NCBI GenBank assembly: GCA_964525965.1
Contig: CAZGKA010000079.1
Location: 1 to 19,579, forward strand
DNA length: 19,579 bases
Direction of reading: 5' to 3'
Source: Methanodesulfokora sp964525965
Lineage (GTDB): Archaea > Korarchaeota > Korarchaeia > Korarchaeales > Korarchaeaceae
Position 1 is the stretch's first letter, and the number at the start of each line of letters is the position of its first letter. The position numbers and the translations under genes are program-made. Under the pieces are notes generated by a model. The model saw nothing but the letters and a program-made list of their open reading frames with translations, ran no database searches and was not told where the DNA came from. This document shows positions 13,546 to 19,579 of this stretch, in pieces.

Positions 13546-13924
13546 AGGGCTCTCTGTAGATCCTAATCGAGCCGGCTAGCACTAGTATTCCACCGATGAG
13601 AGCTAGGCTGAACATAGTTTTCTCTATCCTAGGATCCTCTCCTATGGGACAGGCGGTTATGCAGGGACTTCCCGTTATGCCCAGGTATCCAAGCACGCCC
13701 CAGAGGGCAACGGCTGTTATCCACGCGGATATGAGTATGGACAGGACAGGAAAAATCTTTCCCTTGTGCAACATTGAGGCCGCGTAAACGAGGGCGAGCA
13801 ACAGATAGGAGTACCTCAAAATCAAGCATGCCGTGCAGGGCTGGGCTCCTATCACGTATTCAACGAAAAAGCTTAGTACAACGCCGAAAAAAGTCGCCGT
13901 CAGCAATAGCACCTTTAACTTCAT
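13538..13924 (-). CDS. DsbB-like thiol oxidoreductase (disulfide bond formation)
   Basis: A 128-residue membrane protein with four predicted helices: ~3-22, ~35-52, ~58-78 and ~104-121. It resembles DsbB, which re-oxidises the extracytoplasmic thiol oxidase and passes electrons to quinone. The first redox pair is Cys30-x2-Cys33, followed four residues later by Arg37, the same spacing as Cys41-Cys44-Arg48 of E. coli DsbB. The second pair is Cys88-x3-Cys92 (SPCITACP) in the second outer loop, closer together than in E. coli. The ATG at 13924 is ~25 nt below AATTTAATGG on the minus strand, so the mRNA is probably leaderless. No DsbA-like partner is in the window. Exported proteins with cysteines encoded nearby could be clients (inference). 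The gene overlaps the PIN gene tail to tail. Confidence 0.85.
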   Translation of the reverse strand: MKLKVLLLTATFFGVVLSFFVEYVIGAQPCTACLILRYSYLLLALVYAASMLHKGKIFPVLSILISAWITAVALWGVLGYLGITGSPCITACPIGEDPRIEKTMFSLALIGGILVLAGSIRIYREPSK

Positions 13925-13943
13925 AAGGTATCTGACAGCCCCC

Positions 13944-13961
13944 CATTAAATTAATTTTTAG
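13944..13961. promoter_or_regulatory. Divergent AT-rich promoter between dsbB-like gene and pyr operon
   Basis: CATTAAATTAATTTTTAG contains a TATA-like element on both strands. Minus-strand AATTTAATGG is ~25 nt above ATG 13924. Plus-strand TTAAATTAATTT is ~30 nt above GTG 13984. Both transcripts would be nearly leaderless. Confidence 0.5.
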
Positions 13962-13983
13962 CCTTTCCTAAAACACTCCTTAG

Positions 13984-14715
13984 GTGATCGCCCTCGGGGG
14001 TCAGAGGGTCAAGTTAAAATGGAACCTCGATGTAAAACTGGAGGGCACGTTGTCGAAAAGTGAAAAGGAAAGCGATCAATTAAGCGACCCTCTAAGTGAT
14101 TCCTTTCTCATCAAGGGACTTTTCTTCCATGGGATTGTAAAATTCGGCAGGTTCATCCTCACATCAGGGGTGGAAAGCCCTGTTTACGTCGATATGAGGG
14201 CGGTGCCGTCCAGGCCGCCTTTATTCAGGAGAATAATAGGGTACCTCATTACGAAGGCCAAAGAGCTGAACTTCGATGCTATATGTGGTGTGGCCACGGG
14301 AGGCATACCCCACGCAGCCGTGATGTCATACGAGCTCGGAGTTCCCATGGCTTACGTCCGGAGCAAGAAAACCCATGGCCTCTCTAAGTCTGTAGAGGGT
14401 CTTTTGGACCGGGGATCAAGGGTTCTCCTGGTGGACGATGTGTCGACCACCGGAGGATCCATCGCTTCGGCTGTAGAGACTCTCAGGAGGTCTGGCTTGG
14501 TGGTTGAAGACGCGCTCGTCATTTTAGACAGGAATCAAGGAGCGGAAAGCCTTCTAATGGGCCATGGAATCAAGCTCCATAGCGTGCTCACCCTCAAAGG
14601 GGTAATGAGGTCCTTTCTAGAGATGGGCCTCATCCCTCGGGAGAGATACGAGGAGGTGATGTCGTATATTGAAGGATGTGATATCGATAGAGGACGTGAG
14701 CAGGAACGAGCTTGA
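13984..14715 (+). CDS. pyrE: Orotate phosphoribosyltransferase
   Basis: Converts orotate and PRPP to orotidine 5'-phosphate, the fifth step of UMP synthesis. Seen are KFGRFILTSGVESPVYVDMR (53-72), GVATGGIPHAAVMSYELGVP (102-121), the catalytic-lysine loop RSKKTHG (126-132) and the PRPP motif VLLVDDVSTTGGS (147-159). From the GTG at 13984 the protein has 243 residues, ~40 more at the N-terminus than usual, and that extension (LDVKLEGTLSKSEKES, DQLSDPLSDS) is not family-like. A TTG at 14050 preceded by GGAGGG, below a second TATA-like AAGTTAAAAT (14011-14020), would give a 221-residue protein and is a serious alternative. First gene of the pyr operon; its 3' end carries the ribosome-binding site of pyrB and overlaps it by 47 bp. 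Confidence 0.93.
   Translation: MIALGGQRVKLKWNLDVKLEGTLSKSEKESDQLSDPLSDSFLIKGLFFHGIVKFGRFILTSGVESPVYVDMRAVPSRPPLFRRIIGYLITKAKELNFDAICGVATGGIPHAAVMSYELGVPMAYVRSKKTHGLSKSVEGLLDRGSRVLLVDDVSTTGGSIASAVETLRRSGLVVEDALVILDRNQGAESLLMGHGIKLHSVLTLKGVMRSFLEMGLIPRERYEEVMSYIEGCDIDRGREQERA
14651..14660 (+). promoter_or_regulatory. Consensus ribosome-binding site of pyrB inside pyrE
   Basis: AGGAGGTGAT is a full-length match to the archaeal 16S 3'-end complement, 8 nt before the TTG at 14669. It fixes pyrB to that TTG rather than to the nearby GTG at 14678. Confidence 0.75.
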
Positions 14716-15559
14716 GGATCTCTTCTCGCTGGCTGATGAGATGAGAGATAGGAGGGCCGACGACCTCAAGGGTAAAATAATGGCATCAGCCTTCTTCGAG
14801 CCCAGCACGAGGACGAGGCTCAGCTTTGAATCCGCCATGAAGAGGCTGGGAGGAGAGGTCATAGGGTTCTCGTCATCCGAGGGAACCTCCATAGACAAGG
14901 GAGAAAGCTTCTCCGATACCATAAGGATGCTGGACTGTTACAGTGATGTCATAGTGGTCAGGCACAGGTATGAAGGGGCCGCCAGAAGGGCGGCTGAGAT
15001 AGCGGAAGCTCCGGTGATAAACGCCGGCGACGGACGCAGGAACCATCCGACTCAGGCGATGCTCGACCTCTACACGATATGGAGAAAGTTCGGCTGCATA
15101 GATGGTCTTACCATAGGTGTCCTCGGAGATCTGAAGTACGGCCGAGCAGCTAATTCCTTCATACTTGGGGTGTCGAAGTACAAGGTCAGGCTGAAGCTGA
15201 TATCCCCACCCCTGCTCAGGATAAGGCCTGAGGTAAGGTCGAAGATAGGTGTGGACTTCGAGGAGACCTCAAATCTGGAGGAGGTGCTTCCGGAGCTCGA
15301 TGTCCTCTACGTAACTAGAATACAGAAGGAAAGGTTCTCGGATCCATCCGAGTACGAGAAGGTCAAGGGGAGCTACAGGATAACCGCCTCCATGCTCAGG
15401 AAAGCTAAGGAAGATCTGGTGGTGATGCATCCCCTGCCGAGAGTCGGAGAGATAGACGTCTCGGTAGATGCGACCAAGCACGCCCTTTACTTCGAGCAGG
15501 CAGCCAACGGGGTTCCCGTGAGGATGGCCCTCCTCAAGGTGGTCCTAGGGGTGGTATGA
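14669..15559 (+). CDS. pyrB: Aspartate carbamoyltransferase, catalytic chain
   Basis: Catalytic subunit of ATCase, which joins carbamoyl phosphate and aspartate to form carbamoyl-aspartate. 296 residues, family-typical. The carbamoyl-phosphate site STRTR (46-50) lies in FFEPSTRTRLSFESA. Lys77 in SIDKGES is the 80s-loop lysine donated by the neighbouring subunit. HPTQAMLDLYT (126-136), DLKYGR (154-159) and HPLPRVGEI (254-262) are intact. After DLKYGR this protein has AANSF where E. coli has TVHSL. The TTG start overlaps pyrE by 47 bp and is set by a perfect ribosome-binding site. pyrI begins immediately after the stop, so catalytic and regulatory chains should be made together and form the usual dodecamer. 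Confidence 0.96.
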   Translation: MKDVISIEDVSRNELEDLFSLADEMRDRRADDLKGKIMASAFFEPSTRTRLSFESAMKRLGGEVIGFSSSEGTSIDKGESFSDTIRMLDCYSDVIVVRHRYEGAARRAAEIAEAPVINAGDGRRNHPTQAMLDLYTIWRKFGCIDGLTIGVLGDLKYGRAANSFILGVSKYKVRLKLISPPLLRIRPEVRSKIGVDFEETSNLEEVLPELDVLYVTRIQKERFSDPSEYEKVKGSYRITASMLRKAKEDLVVMHPLPRVGEIDVSVDATKHALYFEQAANGVPVRMALLKVVLGVV

Positions 15560-16024
15560 ATGTCCCTCATAGTCAGGAGGATCAAGGACGGTACGGTTAT
15601 AGATCACATAGAGGCTGGGGAGGCGCTGAGAGTTCTCAAGATACTGGACCTGGACCTCTCCGGGGAGAACATAGTGGCTGTCGTGATGAACGTCGAGAGC
15701 AGGAAGATGGGCAGAAAGGACATAGTGAAGGTGGAGGGAGTGGAGCTCACACCGGAGCAGGTGAACAAGATAGCCCTCATCTCACCGAGGGCGACGATAA
15801 ACATAGTCAGGAACTATCAGGTCGTCGAGAAGAGGAACGTCAGGATACCGGATAGGGTGGACGGCATAATCCGGTGCAGCAATCCCACCTGTATCACGAA
15901 CCACCCGAGGGAGTCCATAAGGGCTGTGTTCCTCAAGGTGTCCGAGGATCCGCTCATCCTCAGGTGCTACTACTGCGGCAACGAGATGGGCAGGAAGGAG
16001 ATAGTGGAACAACTCTCACGGTGA
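15560..16024 (+). CDS. pyrI: Aspartate carbamoyltransferase, regulatory chain
   Basis: Regulatory subunit of ATCase, 154 residues, which binds nucleotide effectors at its N-terminal domain and zinc at its C-terminal domain. The N-terminus MSLIVRRIKDGTVIDHIEAG and LRVLKILDLDL are standard for the allosteric domain, and VKVEGVELTPEQVNKIALIS continues it. The zinc site is Cys106-x4-Cys111 and Cys136-x2-Cys139 (RCSNPTCITNHPRES, LRCYYCGNEM). The ATG at 15560 touches the pyrB stop. GGGGTGG at the end of pyrB provides a ribosome-binding site. Its presence indicates allosteric control of the pathway by nucleotides. Confidence 0.97.
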   Translation: MSLIVRRIKDGTVIDHIEAGEALRVLKILDLDLSGENIVAVVMNVESRKMGRKDIVKVEGVELTPEQVNKIALISPRATINIVRNYQVVEKRNVRIPDRVDGIIRCSNPTCITNHPRESIRAVFLKVSEDPLILRCYYCGNEMGRKEIVEQLSR

Positions 16025-16028
16025 GCCG

Positions 16029-16796
16029 ATGTACCTGAAGGCCAGAATAAAGAAGATGGATGAGATCGCCGAGGGGGTACGACGGCTCGTCCTCGATGTC
16101 CACATAAAAGCTGATCCCGGACAGTTCGTCATGGTTTGGGTTCCCGGTGTCGGTGAGGCACCTTTCTCAGTGTCCGACGTCGAAGACGGCTTACAGCTGG
16201 TGATAGCCCTCAAGGGATCGGTCACGAGGGGGATTTTCTCGATGTCGGAGGGTGACGTCCTCCCCGTGAGGGGTCCCTATGGAAGGGGGTTCACGCTCGT
16301 TAAGGGGACCGTGGCCCTGGTAGGAGGAGGGTACGGACTAGCACCCTTTCCTCTGCTCTCCAAGAGGCTCAAGGACATCGGCTCTCACGTAACCCTTTTT
16401 CTCGGGTTCAGGGGAAGCAGGAACTACATAGATCCACGCAAAGTGGGAATACTCGCCGACGATGTGATGATGGCCACGGAGGACGGATCAATAGGGTTCA
16501 AGGGGCTTGTCACGGAGATCCTCGGGGATCTCTCGAGGTACGACATGGTGTACGTGTGTGGACCGGAGAGGATGGCGGTGGAGCTGTTGAGGATGGTTGA
16601 TCCATCCAGAGTGGAGATCTCGATGGAACGCTTGATGAGGTGCGGGATAGGGATATGCGGAAGCTGTGTCCTCGACCCCCTGGGACTCAGGGTTTGTTCC
16701 GACGGTCCAGTGTTCAGGGGAGACGTCCTTCTCAGAACCGAGGACTTCGGAAGGTTCTGGAGGGGATGGGATGGCAGGAAGGAGGGGATCTGCTGA
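16029..16796 (+). CDS. pyrK: Dihydroorotate dehydrogenase electron-transfer subunit
   Basis: A 255-residue iron-sulfur flavoprotein of the ferredoxin-reductase superfamily that passes electrons from class 1B dihydroorotate dehydrogenase to NAD+. The N-terminal FAD barrel shows DPGQFVMVWVPG (29-40) and EAPFSVSD (43-50); the usual RPFS arginine is replaced. The NAD-binding half shows VALVGGGYGLAPF (95-107) and VYVCGPERMAVELL (174-187). The [2Fe-2S] ligands are Cys205, Cys210, Cys213 and Cys223 (RCGIGICGSC, RVCSDGP). GGTGA at the end of pyrI, overlapping its stop, lies 4 nt before the ATG. The 3' end overlaps pyrC by 26 bp. The catalytic partner PyrD is not encoded in the window, so it must lie elsewhere if this subunit works as in the family. 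Confidence 0.9.
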   Translation: MYLKARIKKMDEIAEGVRRLVLDVHIKADPGQFVMVWVPGVGEAPFSVSDVEDGLQLVIALKGSVTRGIFSMSEGDVLPVRGPYGRGFTLVKGTVALVGGGYGLAPFPLLSKRLKDIGSHVTLFLGFRGSRNYIDPRKVGILADDVMMATEDGSIGFKGLVTEILGDLSRYDMVYVCGPERMAVELLRMVDPSRVEISMERLMRCGIGICGSCVLDPLGLRVCSDGPVFRGDVLLRTEDFGRFWRGWDGRKEGIC

Positions 16797-18027
16797 TCTC
16801 ATCATATCAGGTAGAGCTTACCTGCAAGGTGAGCTCAAGGATCTGGAGATCTGCATAAGCAACGGCAGGATAGACGGGGTGTGGATCTCCTCCCCGAACG
16901 AGTGCTCCAAGAAGGTGACCGTCGACGGCAAGAAGATCCTGCTTCCCGGAATGGTTGATATGCACGTGCACATGAGGGATCTGCGCCAGAGCTACAAGGA
17001 GGACTGGCTCACAGGTACTCGAGCAGCTCTTTTCGGAGGAGTGACTGCGGTGTTCGACATGCCCAACAACGACCCCAGGACGGACTCGCTCGAGGTTTTG
17101 AGGTGGAAGATGGAGGAGGCGTCAAAGAAAGCTCTGGTTGACTACGGGTTCTATCTGGCGGTCCCTCAGAGATTCGAAGAACTTCACAGAGCGAGGGAGT
17201 TGATCTTCGGCGTGAAACTGTATCCCGAAGATCTCCTATCAGATAAACTATCTGACCTCATGAGAGAGCTCCATGAACTAGATCTGCTGGCTGTGATACA
17301 CGCAGAAATATCTGGAGACGAGCTCATGGGGATAAGGAGGGTTCTCAGATCATATCAGGGCGGGAGGTGCCACTTCACCCACATGTCCTCTCCCGCTGGC
17401 ATAACCTCCTTGCTGGAGTCCAAGCTCTCGGGCTTCCGGGTGACGATGGATACCTGTCCGCACTACTTCCTCCTCTCCTCCTCGGCCGATCCGAGGATGT
17501 CGGTCAGACCACCTCTCAGGTGTGATGACGACGTAAAGCTTGTGATGAACTCGGTGAGAGCTGGCTTGGTGGACGCCATATCCACAGATCATGCGCCCCA
17601 CACCGTTGAGGAGAAGGAGACAGGAGCACCCGGTTTTCCCGGGCTTGAGACGGCTCTTCCGATAATTTTCACTATGATATTGGACGGGGGGGCACCGCTT
17701 CGAATGCTGGACCTGTACTCGTCGAGACCGGCCGAGATTCTCGGGGTGAACAAGGGAACCCTCCTCCCCGGCAGGGATGCCGACGTAGTCGTGTACGATT
17801 ACTCCATCAGGAGAAAGATAAGCTCCGAAGATCTCCAGACGAAGGCCAAGTTCACTCCGTTTGAAGGCATGTCCGTAGTTGGTAGGGTGGAAGAGGTATA
17901 TCTCCGTGGAAAGTTGGCCCTGAGCAAGGGAGAGGTTCTCCCGGTCAGAGGTAAAATGCTCAGGCCCATGCGAATACCCAGCTCAAGTCGTGGGAATAAA
18001 GTTTTTTGGTCCACCGGGCATAATTAG
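16771..18027 (+). CDS. pyrC: Dihydroorotase
   Basis: Zinc amidohydrolase that closes carbamoyl-aspartate to dihydroorotate, the third pathway step. From the ATG at 16771 it has 418 residues. Metal and catalytic residues are His65 and His67 (DMHVHMRD), Lys149 (FGVKLYPE, expected to be carbamylated), His177 (AVIHAE), His204 (FTHMSS) and Asp273 (STDHAPH). The C-terminal LLPGRDADVVVYD is the usual amidohydrolase end strand, followed by KFTPFEGMSVVGRV. An earlier in-frame ATG at 16666 would lie within the iron-sulfur region of pyrK and adds nothing family-like. At 16771, GGAGGGG lies 5 nt upstream and the protein begins MAGRRGSADLIISG as expected. Overlaps pyrK by 26 bp. Confidence 0.94.
   Translation: MAGRRGSADLIISGRAYLQGELKDLEICISNGRIDGVWISSPNECSKKVTVDGKKILLPGMVDMHVHMRDLRQSYKEDWLTGTRAALFGGVTAVFDMPNNDPRTDSLEVLRWKMEEASKKALVDYGFYLAVPQRFEELHRARELIFGVKLYPEDLLSDKLSDLMRELHELDLLAVIHAEISGDELMGIRRVLRSYQGGRCHFTHMSSPAGITSLLESKLSGFRVTMDTCPHYFLLSSSADPRMSVRPPLRCDDDVKLVMNSVRAGLVDAISTDHAPHTVEEKETGAPGFPGLETALPIIFTMILDGGAPLRMLDLYSSRPAEILGVNKGTLLPGRDADVVVYDYSIRRKISSEDLQTKAKFTPFEGMSVVGRVEEVYLRGKLALSKGEVLPVRGKMLRPMRIPSSSRGNKVFWSTGHN
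17994..18007 (+). promoter_or_regulatory. Possible internal promoter at the end of pyrC
   Basis: GAATAAAGTTTTTT lies ~25-35 nt before the ATG at 18030. The following gene has no ribosome-binding site, so a leaderless transcript from this TATA-like stretch is possible. The T-run could instead thin out transcription of the pyr operon. Confidence 0.3.
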
Positions 18028-18029
18028 TT

Positions 18030-18671
18030 ATGGGACTCAAGCTTGGTCCATATGAGCTATCCTGGTTGGGACATGCCTCCTTTCTCCTGAAGGACGGCAA
18101 GGTAATATATGTTGATCCCTACGAGATCGTCTCCGGTCCTAAGGCAGACATAATACTCATAACGCACGATCATTTCGATCACTGCAGCCCTGAGGACATA
18201 TCGAGGCTTCTCAAGGACTCAACGAAGATAGTGGCTCCTGCATCCTGCAGGGGGAAGGTTCTGGGAGGAGAGCTCCTCGAGGTGAGGCCTGGAGATAGGA
18301 TTGAACTGGACGATATAAAAATAGAAGTGGTCCCAGCGTACAACGTCAGGCAGGAGAGGCTGAGGTTCCATCCCAAGGAGAGTGGTTACGTGGGATACGT
18401 TTTGGAGCTTCCAGACGGCACAAGAGTATACCATGCCGGGGACACGGATCTAATACCTGAGATGAGAGATCTGAGGGTGGACATAGCCTTGGTCCCCGTG
18501 AGCGGAACCTACGTGATGGACGCCTCTGAGGCAGCGGAGGCCGTTGAGACGATAAAGCCCAAGGTAGCTGTGCCTATGCATTACGGAGCGATAGTCGGCT
18601 CCAGAGCTGACGCTGAAAGATTCAGGGAGCTGGTCAGGTCTTGCGAGGTGAAAATACTAGAAAAAGAGTGA
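18030..18671 (+). CDS. Metallo-beta-lactamase-fold hydrolase (UlaG/UPF0173-like)
   Basis: A 213-residue cytoplasmic hydrolase with the MBL fold. It opens YELSWLGHASFLLKDGKVIYVDP as in the UPF0173/UlaG group. It carries the dinuclear-site motif THDHFDH (45-51), the strand-end HAGDTD (135-140) and a late histidine in PMHYG (His184). The length fits UPF0173 proteins, and no RNase Z or glyoxalase II signature is present. The gene begins 2 bp after the pyrC stop and so is probably part of, or coupled to, the pyr operon. No link to pyrimidine synthesis is established for this family, and the substrate is unknown. It ends 6 bp before the stop of the convergent membrane-protein gene. Confidence 0.88.
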   Translation: MGLKLGPYELSWLGHASFLLKDGKVIYVDPYEIVSGPKADIILITHDHFDHCSPEDISRLLKDSTKIVAPASCRGKVLGGELLEVRPGDRIELDDIKIEVVPAYNVRQERLRFHPKESGYVGYVLELPDGTRVYHAGDTDLIPEMRDLRVDIALVPVSGTYVMDASEAAEAVETIKPKVAVPMHYGAIVGSRADAERFRELVRSCEVKILEKE

Positions 18672-18677
18672 GAATTA

Positions 18678-19579
18678 TCACGGGTTCCAAGAGTTCACAA
18701 CTTCCCAGAACTTTTTGACCATGACCTTCAAGTTCTGGTCGGTGGAGCAGGCGTAGATAATGCCCGTCATGTCTCTCTTTGAGTCGTAAAACGTCAAAAA
18801 GAACCCTCTGAGCTTAACCTCCTCGTAGGGTGGAACATCGCTCCTGGAAACCATTCCCCCGTACATGAGGTAGGCCTTGTAACCCTTGTAGTTGACCTGA
18901 GTTATGTTCTGCACCAGATCAACATAGGTGTAAGGTCCCCTACAGCCGTGAGTCCCCAACCAGACGTTCTGATCCCAGACGGCAAATTTAGCCACGAGCC
19001 CAACGTCCTCAGGGTTGTGATAGCCCTCAACCCAGTACATGCCTATCCAGACCTGATACCCTGGCGATCCTCTCTTGAACCTGTCTAAGGGATAGTAGTA
19101 GGTGTTCCTCCCCTTCTCCCCTAGGGGCAACCAGACGAAGTCCATCTTGTGAGCGGGGAATCTCTTCAACCAGCTGAAGTTCGGGAAGTTCCCTCCGACA
19201 GAGGCCTCCCTAACATTGACAGCATAGAGGCTGCCCCCCAGAATCACCACCAAGATTGCGCAAAGAGCTGCCACCTTCTTGAAGTCCAGCCCCTCTAGTC
19301 CTCCTGCTATTACTCCGCCTAGAGCTATACAAACAGCAGAGTCGAACATCAAAATGTAGAACCCACGCATCCTCAGGAAAAGCGGCATGTAGGACAGGTT
19401 ATTGGTCATGATTCCGTAGAAGACAAACCACGACAGAGCGTAAATTGGAGGTATCACTATGAACGCGAGGAGCGAGAATCTACCCCCCAGTTTTACGCTA
19501 AACAGCCAGTAGAGGATGCTTATCAGCACAAACAACCATGGAAGGAATAGATAAACCTTGTAGTATCCGGTCAGGGCTA
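18678..19579 (-). CDS. Membrane protein with C-terminal extracytoplasmic domain, 5' partial
   Basis: Not recognised. The frame is open to the right edge (upstream codons read ALTGYYKVYLFLPW), so only the last ~300 residues are seen; a TTG at 19535 is not a convincing start. The visible part begins with about four hydrophobic segments: LFVLISILYWLF, LLAFIVIPPIYALSWFVFYG, FYILMFDSAVCIALGGVIAG and VAALCAILVVILGGSLYAV. A ~190-residue C-terminal domain follows that is rich in Tyr, Trp and Gly (KRFPAHKMDFVWLPLGEKG, GYQVWIGMYWVEGYHNPEDV, WLGTHGCRGPYTYVDL, RGFFLTFYDSKRDMTG), with one sequon (NIT) and two cysteines. The tail is therefore probably outside the cell. The layout loosely recalls archaeosortase- or EpsI-like envelope proteins, but I see no defining motif. 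Confidence 0.75.
   Translation of the reverse strand, partial: ALTGYYKVYLFLPWLFVLISILYWLFSVKLGGRFSLLAFIVIPPIYALSWFVFYGIMTNNLSYMPLFLRMRGFYILMFDSAVCIALGGVIAGGLEGLDFKKVAALCAILVVILGGSLYAVNVREASVGGNFPNFSWLKRFPAHKMDFVWLPLGEKGRNTYYYPLDRFKRGSPGYQVWIGMYWVEGYHNPEDVGLVAKFAVWDQNVWLGTHGCRGPYTYVDLVQNITQVNYKGYKAYLMYGGMVSRSDVPPYEEVKLRGFFLTFYDSKRDMTGIIYACSTDQNLKVMVKKFWEVVNSWNP

Noticed and set aside
16666..16770. Longer dihydroorotase beginning at ATG 16666
   Set aside because: The extra 35 residues are a shifted reading of the PyrK iron-sulfur region and do not resemble dihydroorotase. ATG 16771 has a GGAGGGG 5 nt upstream.
1..19579. tRNA, rRNA, CRISPR array, insertion sequence or integrase sites
   Set aside because: No cloverleaf, regularly spaced repeat, transposase or terminal inverted repeat was seen on either strand. 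All gaps between genes are ~110 bp or less.

Overview
The window looks like a chromosomal segment of a thermophilic archaeon, most likely from the TACK group (Korarchaeota/Thermoproteota type). The evidence is a TIP49/RuvB-like AAA+ ATPase, an aspartate carbamoyltransferase with a separate PyrI chain, Lrp/RAM proteins, TATA-like boxes about 25-35 nt before many starts, GGTGA/GGAGGTGA ribosome-binding sites, frequent TTG/GTG starts, and AGG/AGA-dominated arginine codons. The exact lineage cannot be fixed from this sequence. Coding density is very high: no gap between genes exceeds about 110 bp, and I saw no rRNA, tRNA, CRISPR array or insertion sequence.

Layout. (1) 1-3.2 kb: the end of a Glu/Pro-rich, coiled-coil protein cut by the left edge, then on the minus strand an M24 prolidase followed by a RlmI-like rRNA cytosine methyltransferase. 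(2) 3.2-4.9 kb, plus strand: a small 2[4Fe-4S] ferredoxin and the TIP49-type ATPase, whose ribosome-binding site lies in a strong predicted hairpin. (3) 4.9-8.0 kb, minus strand: an amino-acid cluster of Lrp/AsnC regulator, APC permease with a C-terminal Usp-like domain, stand-alone RAM protein and UspA-like protein. The permease appears to start at a CTG codon, and its ribosome-binding site sits in a 15-bp palindrome. (4) 8.1-10.8 kb, minus strand: a ribbon-helix-helix protein, an M20 amidohydrolase and a saccharopine-dehydrogenase-like oxidoreductase.

(5) 10.8-13.9 kb: an accessory-looking cell-envelope block. It holds a secreted protein very rich in N-glycosylation sequons, Met and His, preceded by four copies of a 7-bp operator-like motif; a membrane-anchored winged-helix regulator with an extracytoplasmic domain; a small putative antitoxin plus PIN-domain (VapC-like) pair; and a convergent DsbB-like thiol oxidase. 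This is the least ordinary part of the window. A metal- or envelope-stress response is a possible reading, but an inference.

(6) 14.0-18.7 kb, plus strand: a compact pyrimidine-biosynthesis operon pyrE-pyrB-pyrI-pyrK-pyrC with overlapping or nearly touching genes, followed by an UlaG-like metallo-beta-lactamase-fold hydrolase. pyrD, pyrF and carAB are not in the window. (7) 18.7 kb to the end: the C-terminal part of an unrecognised membrane protein on the minus strand, running off the right edge.
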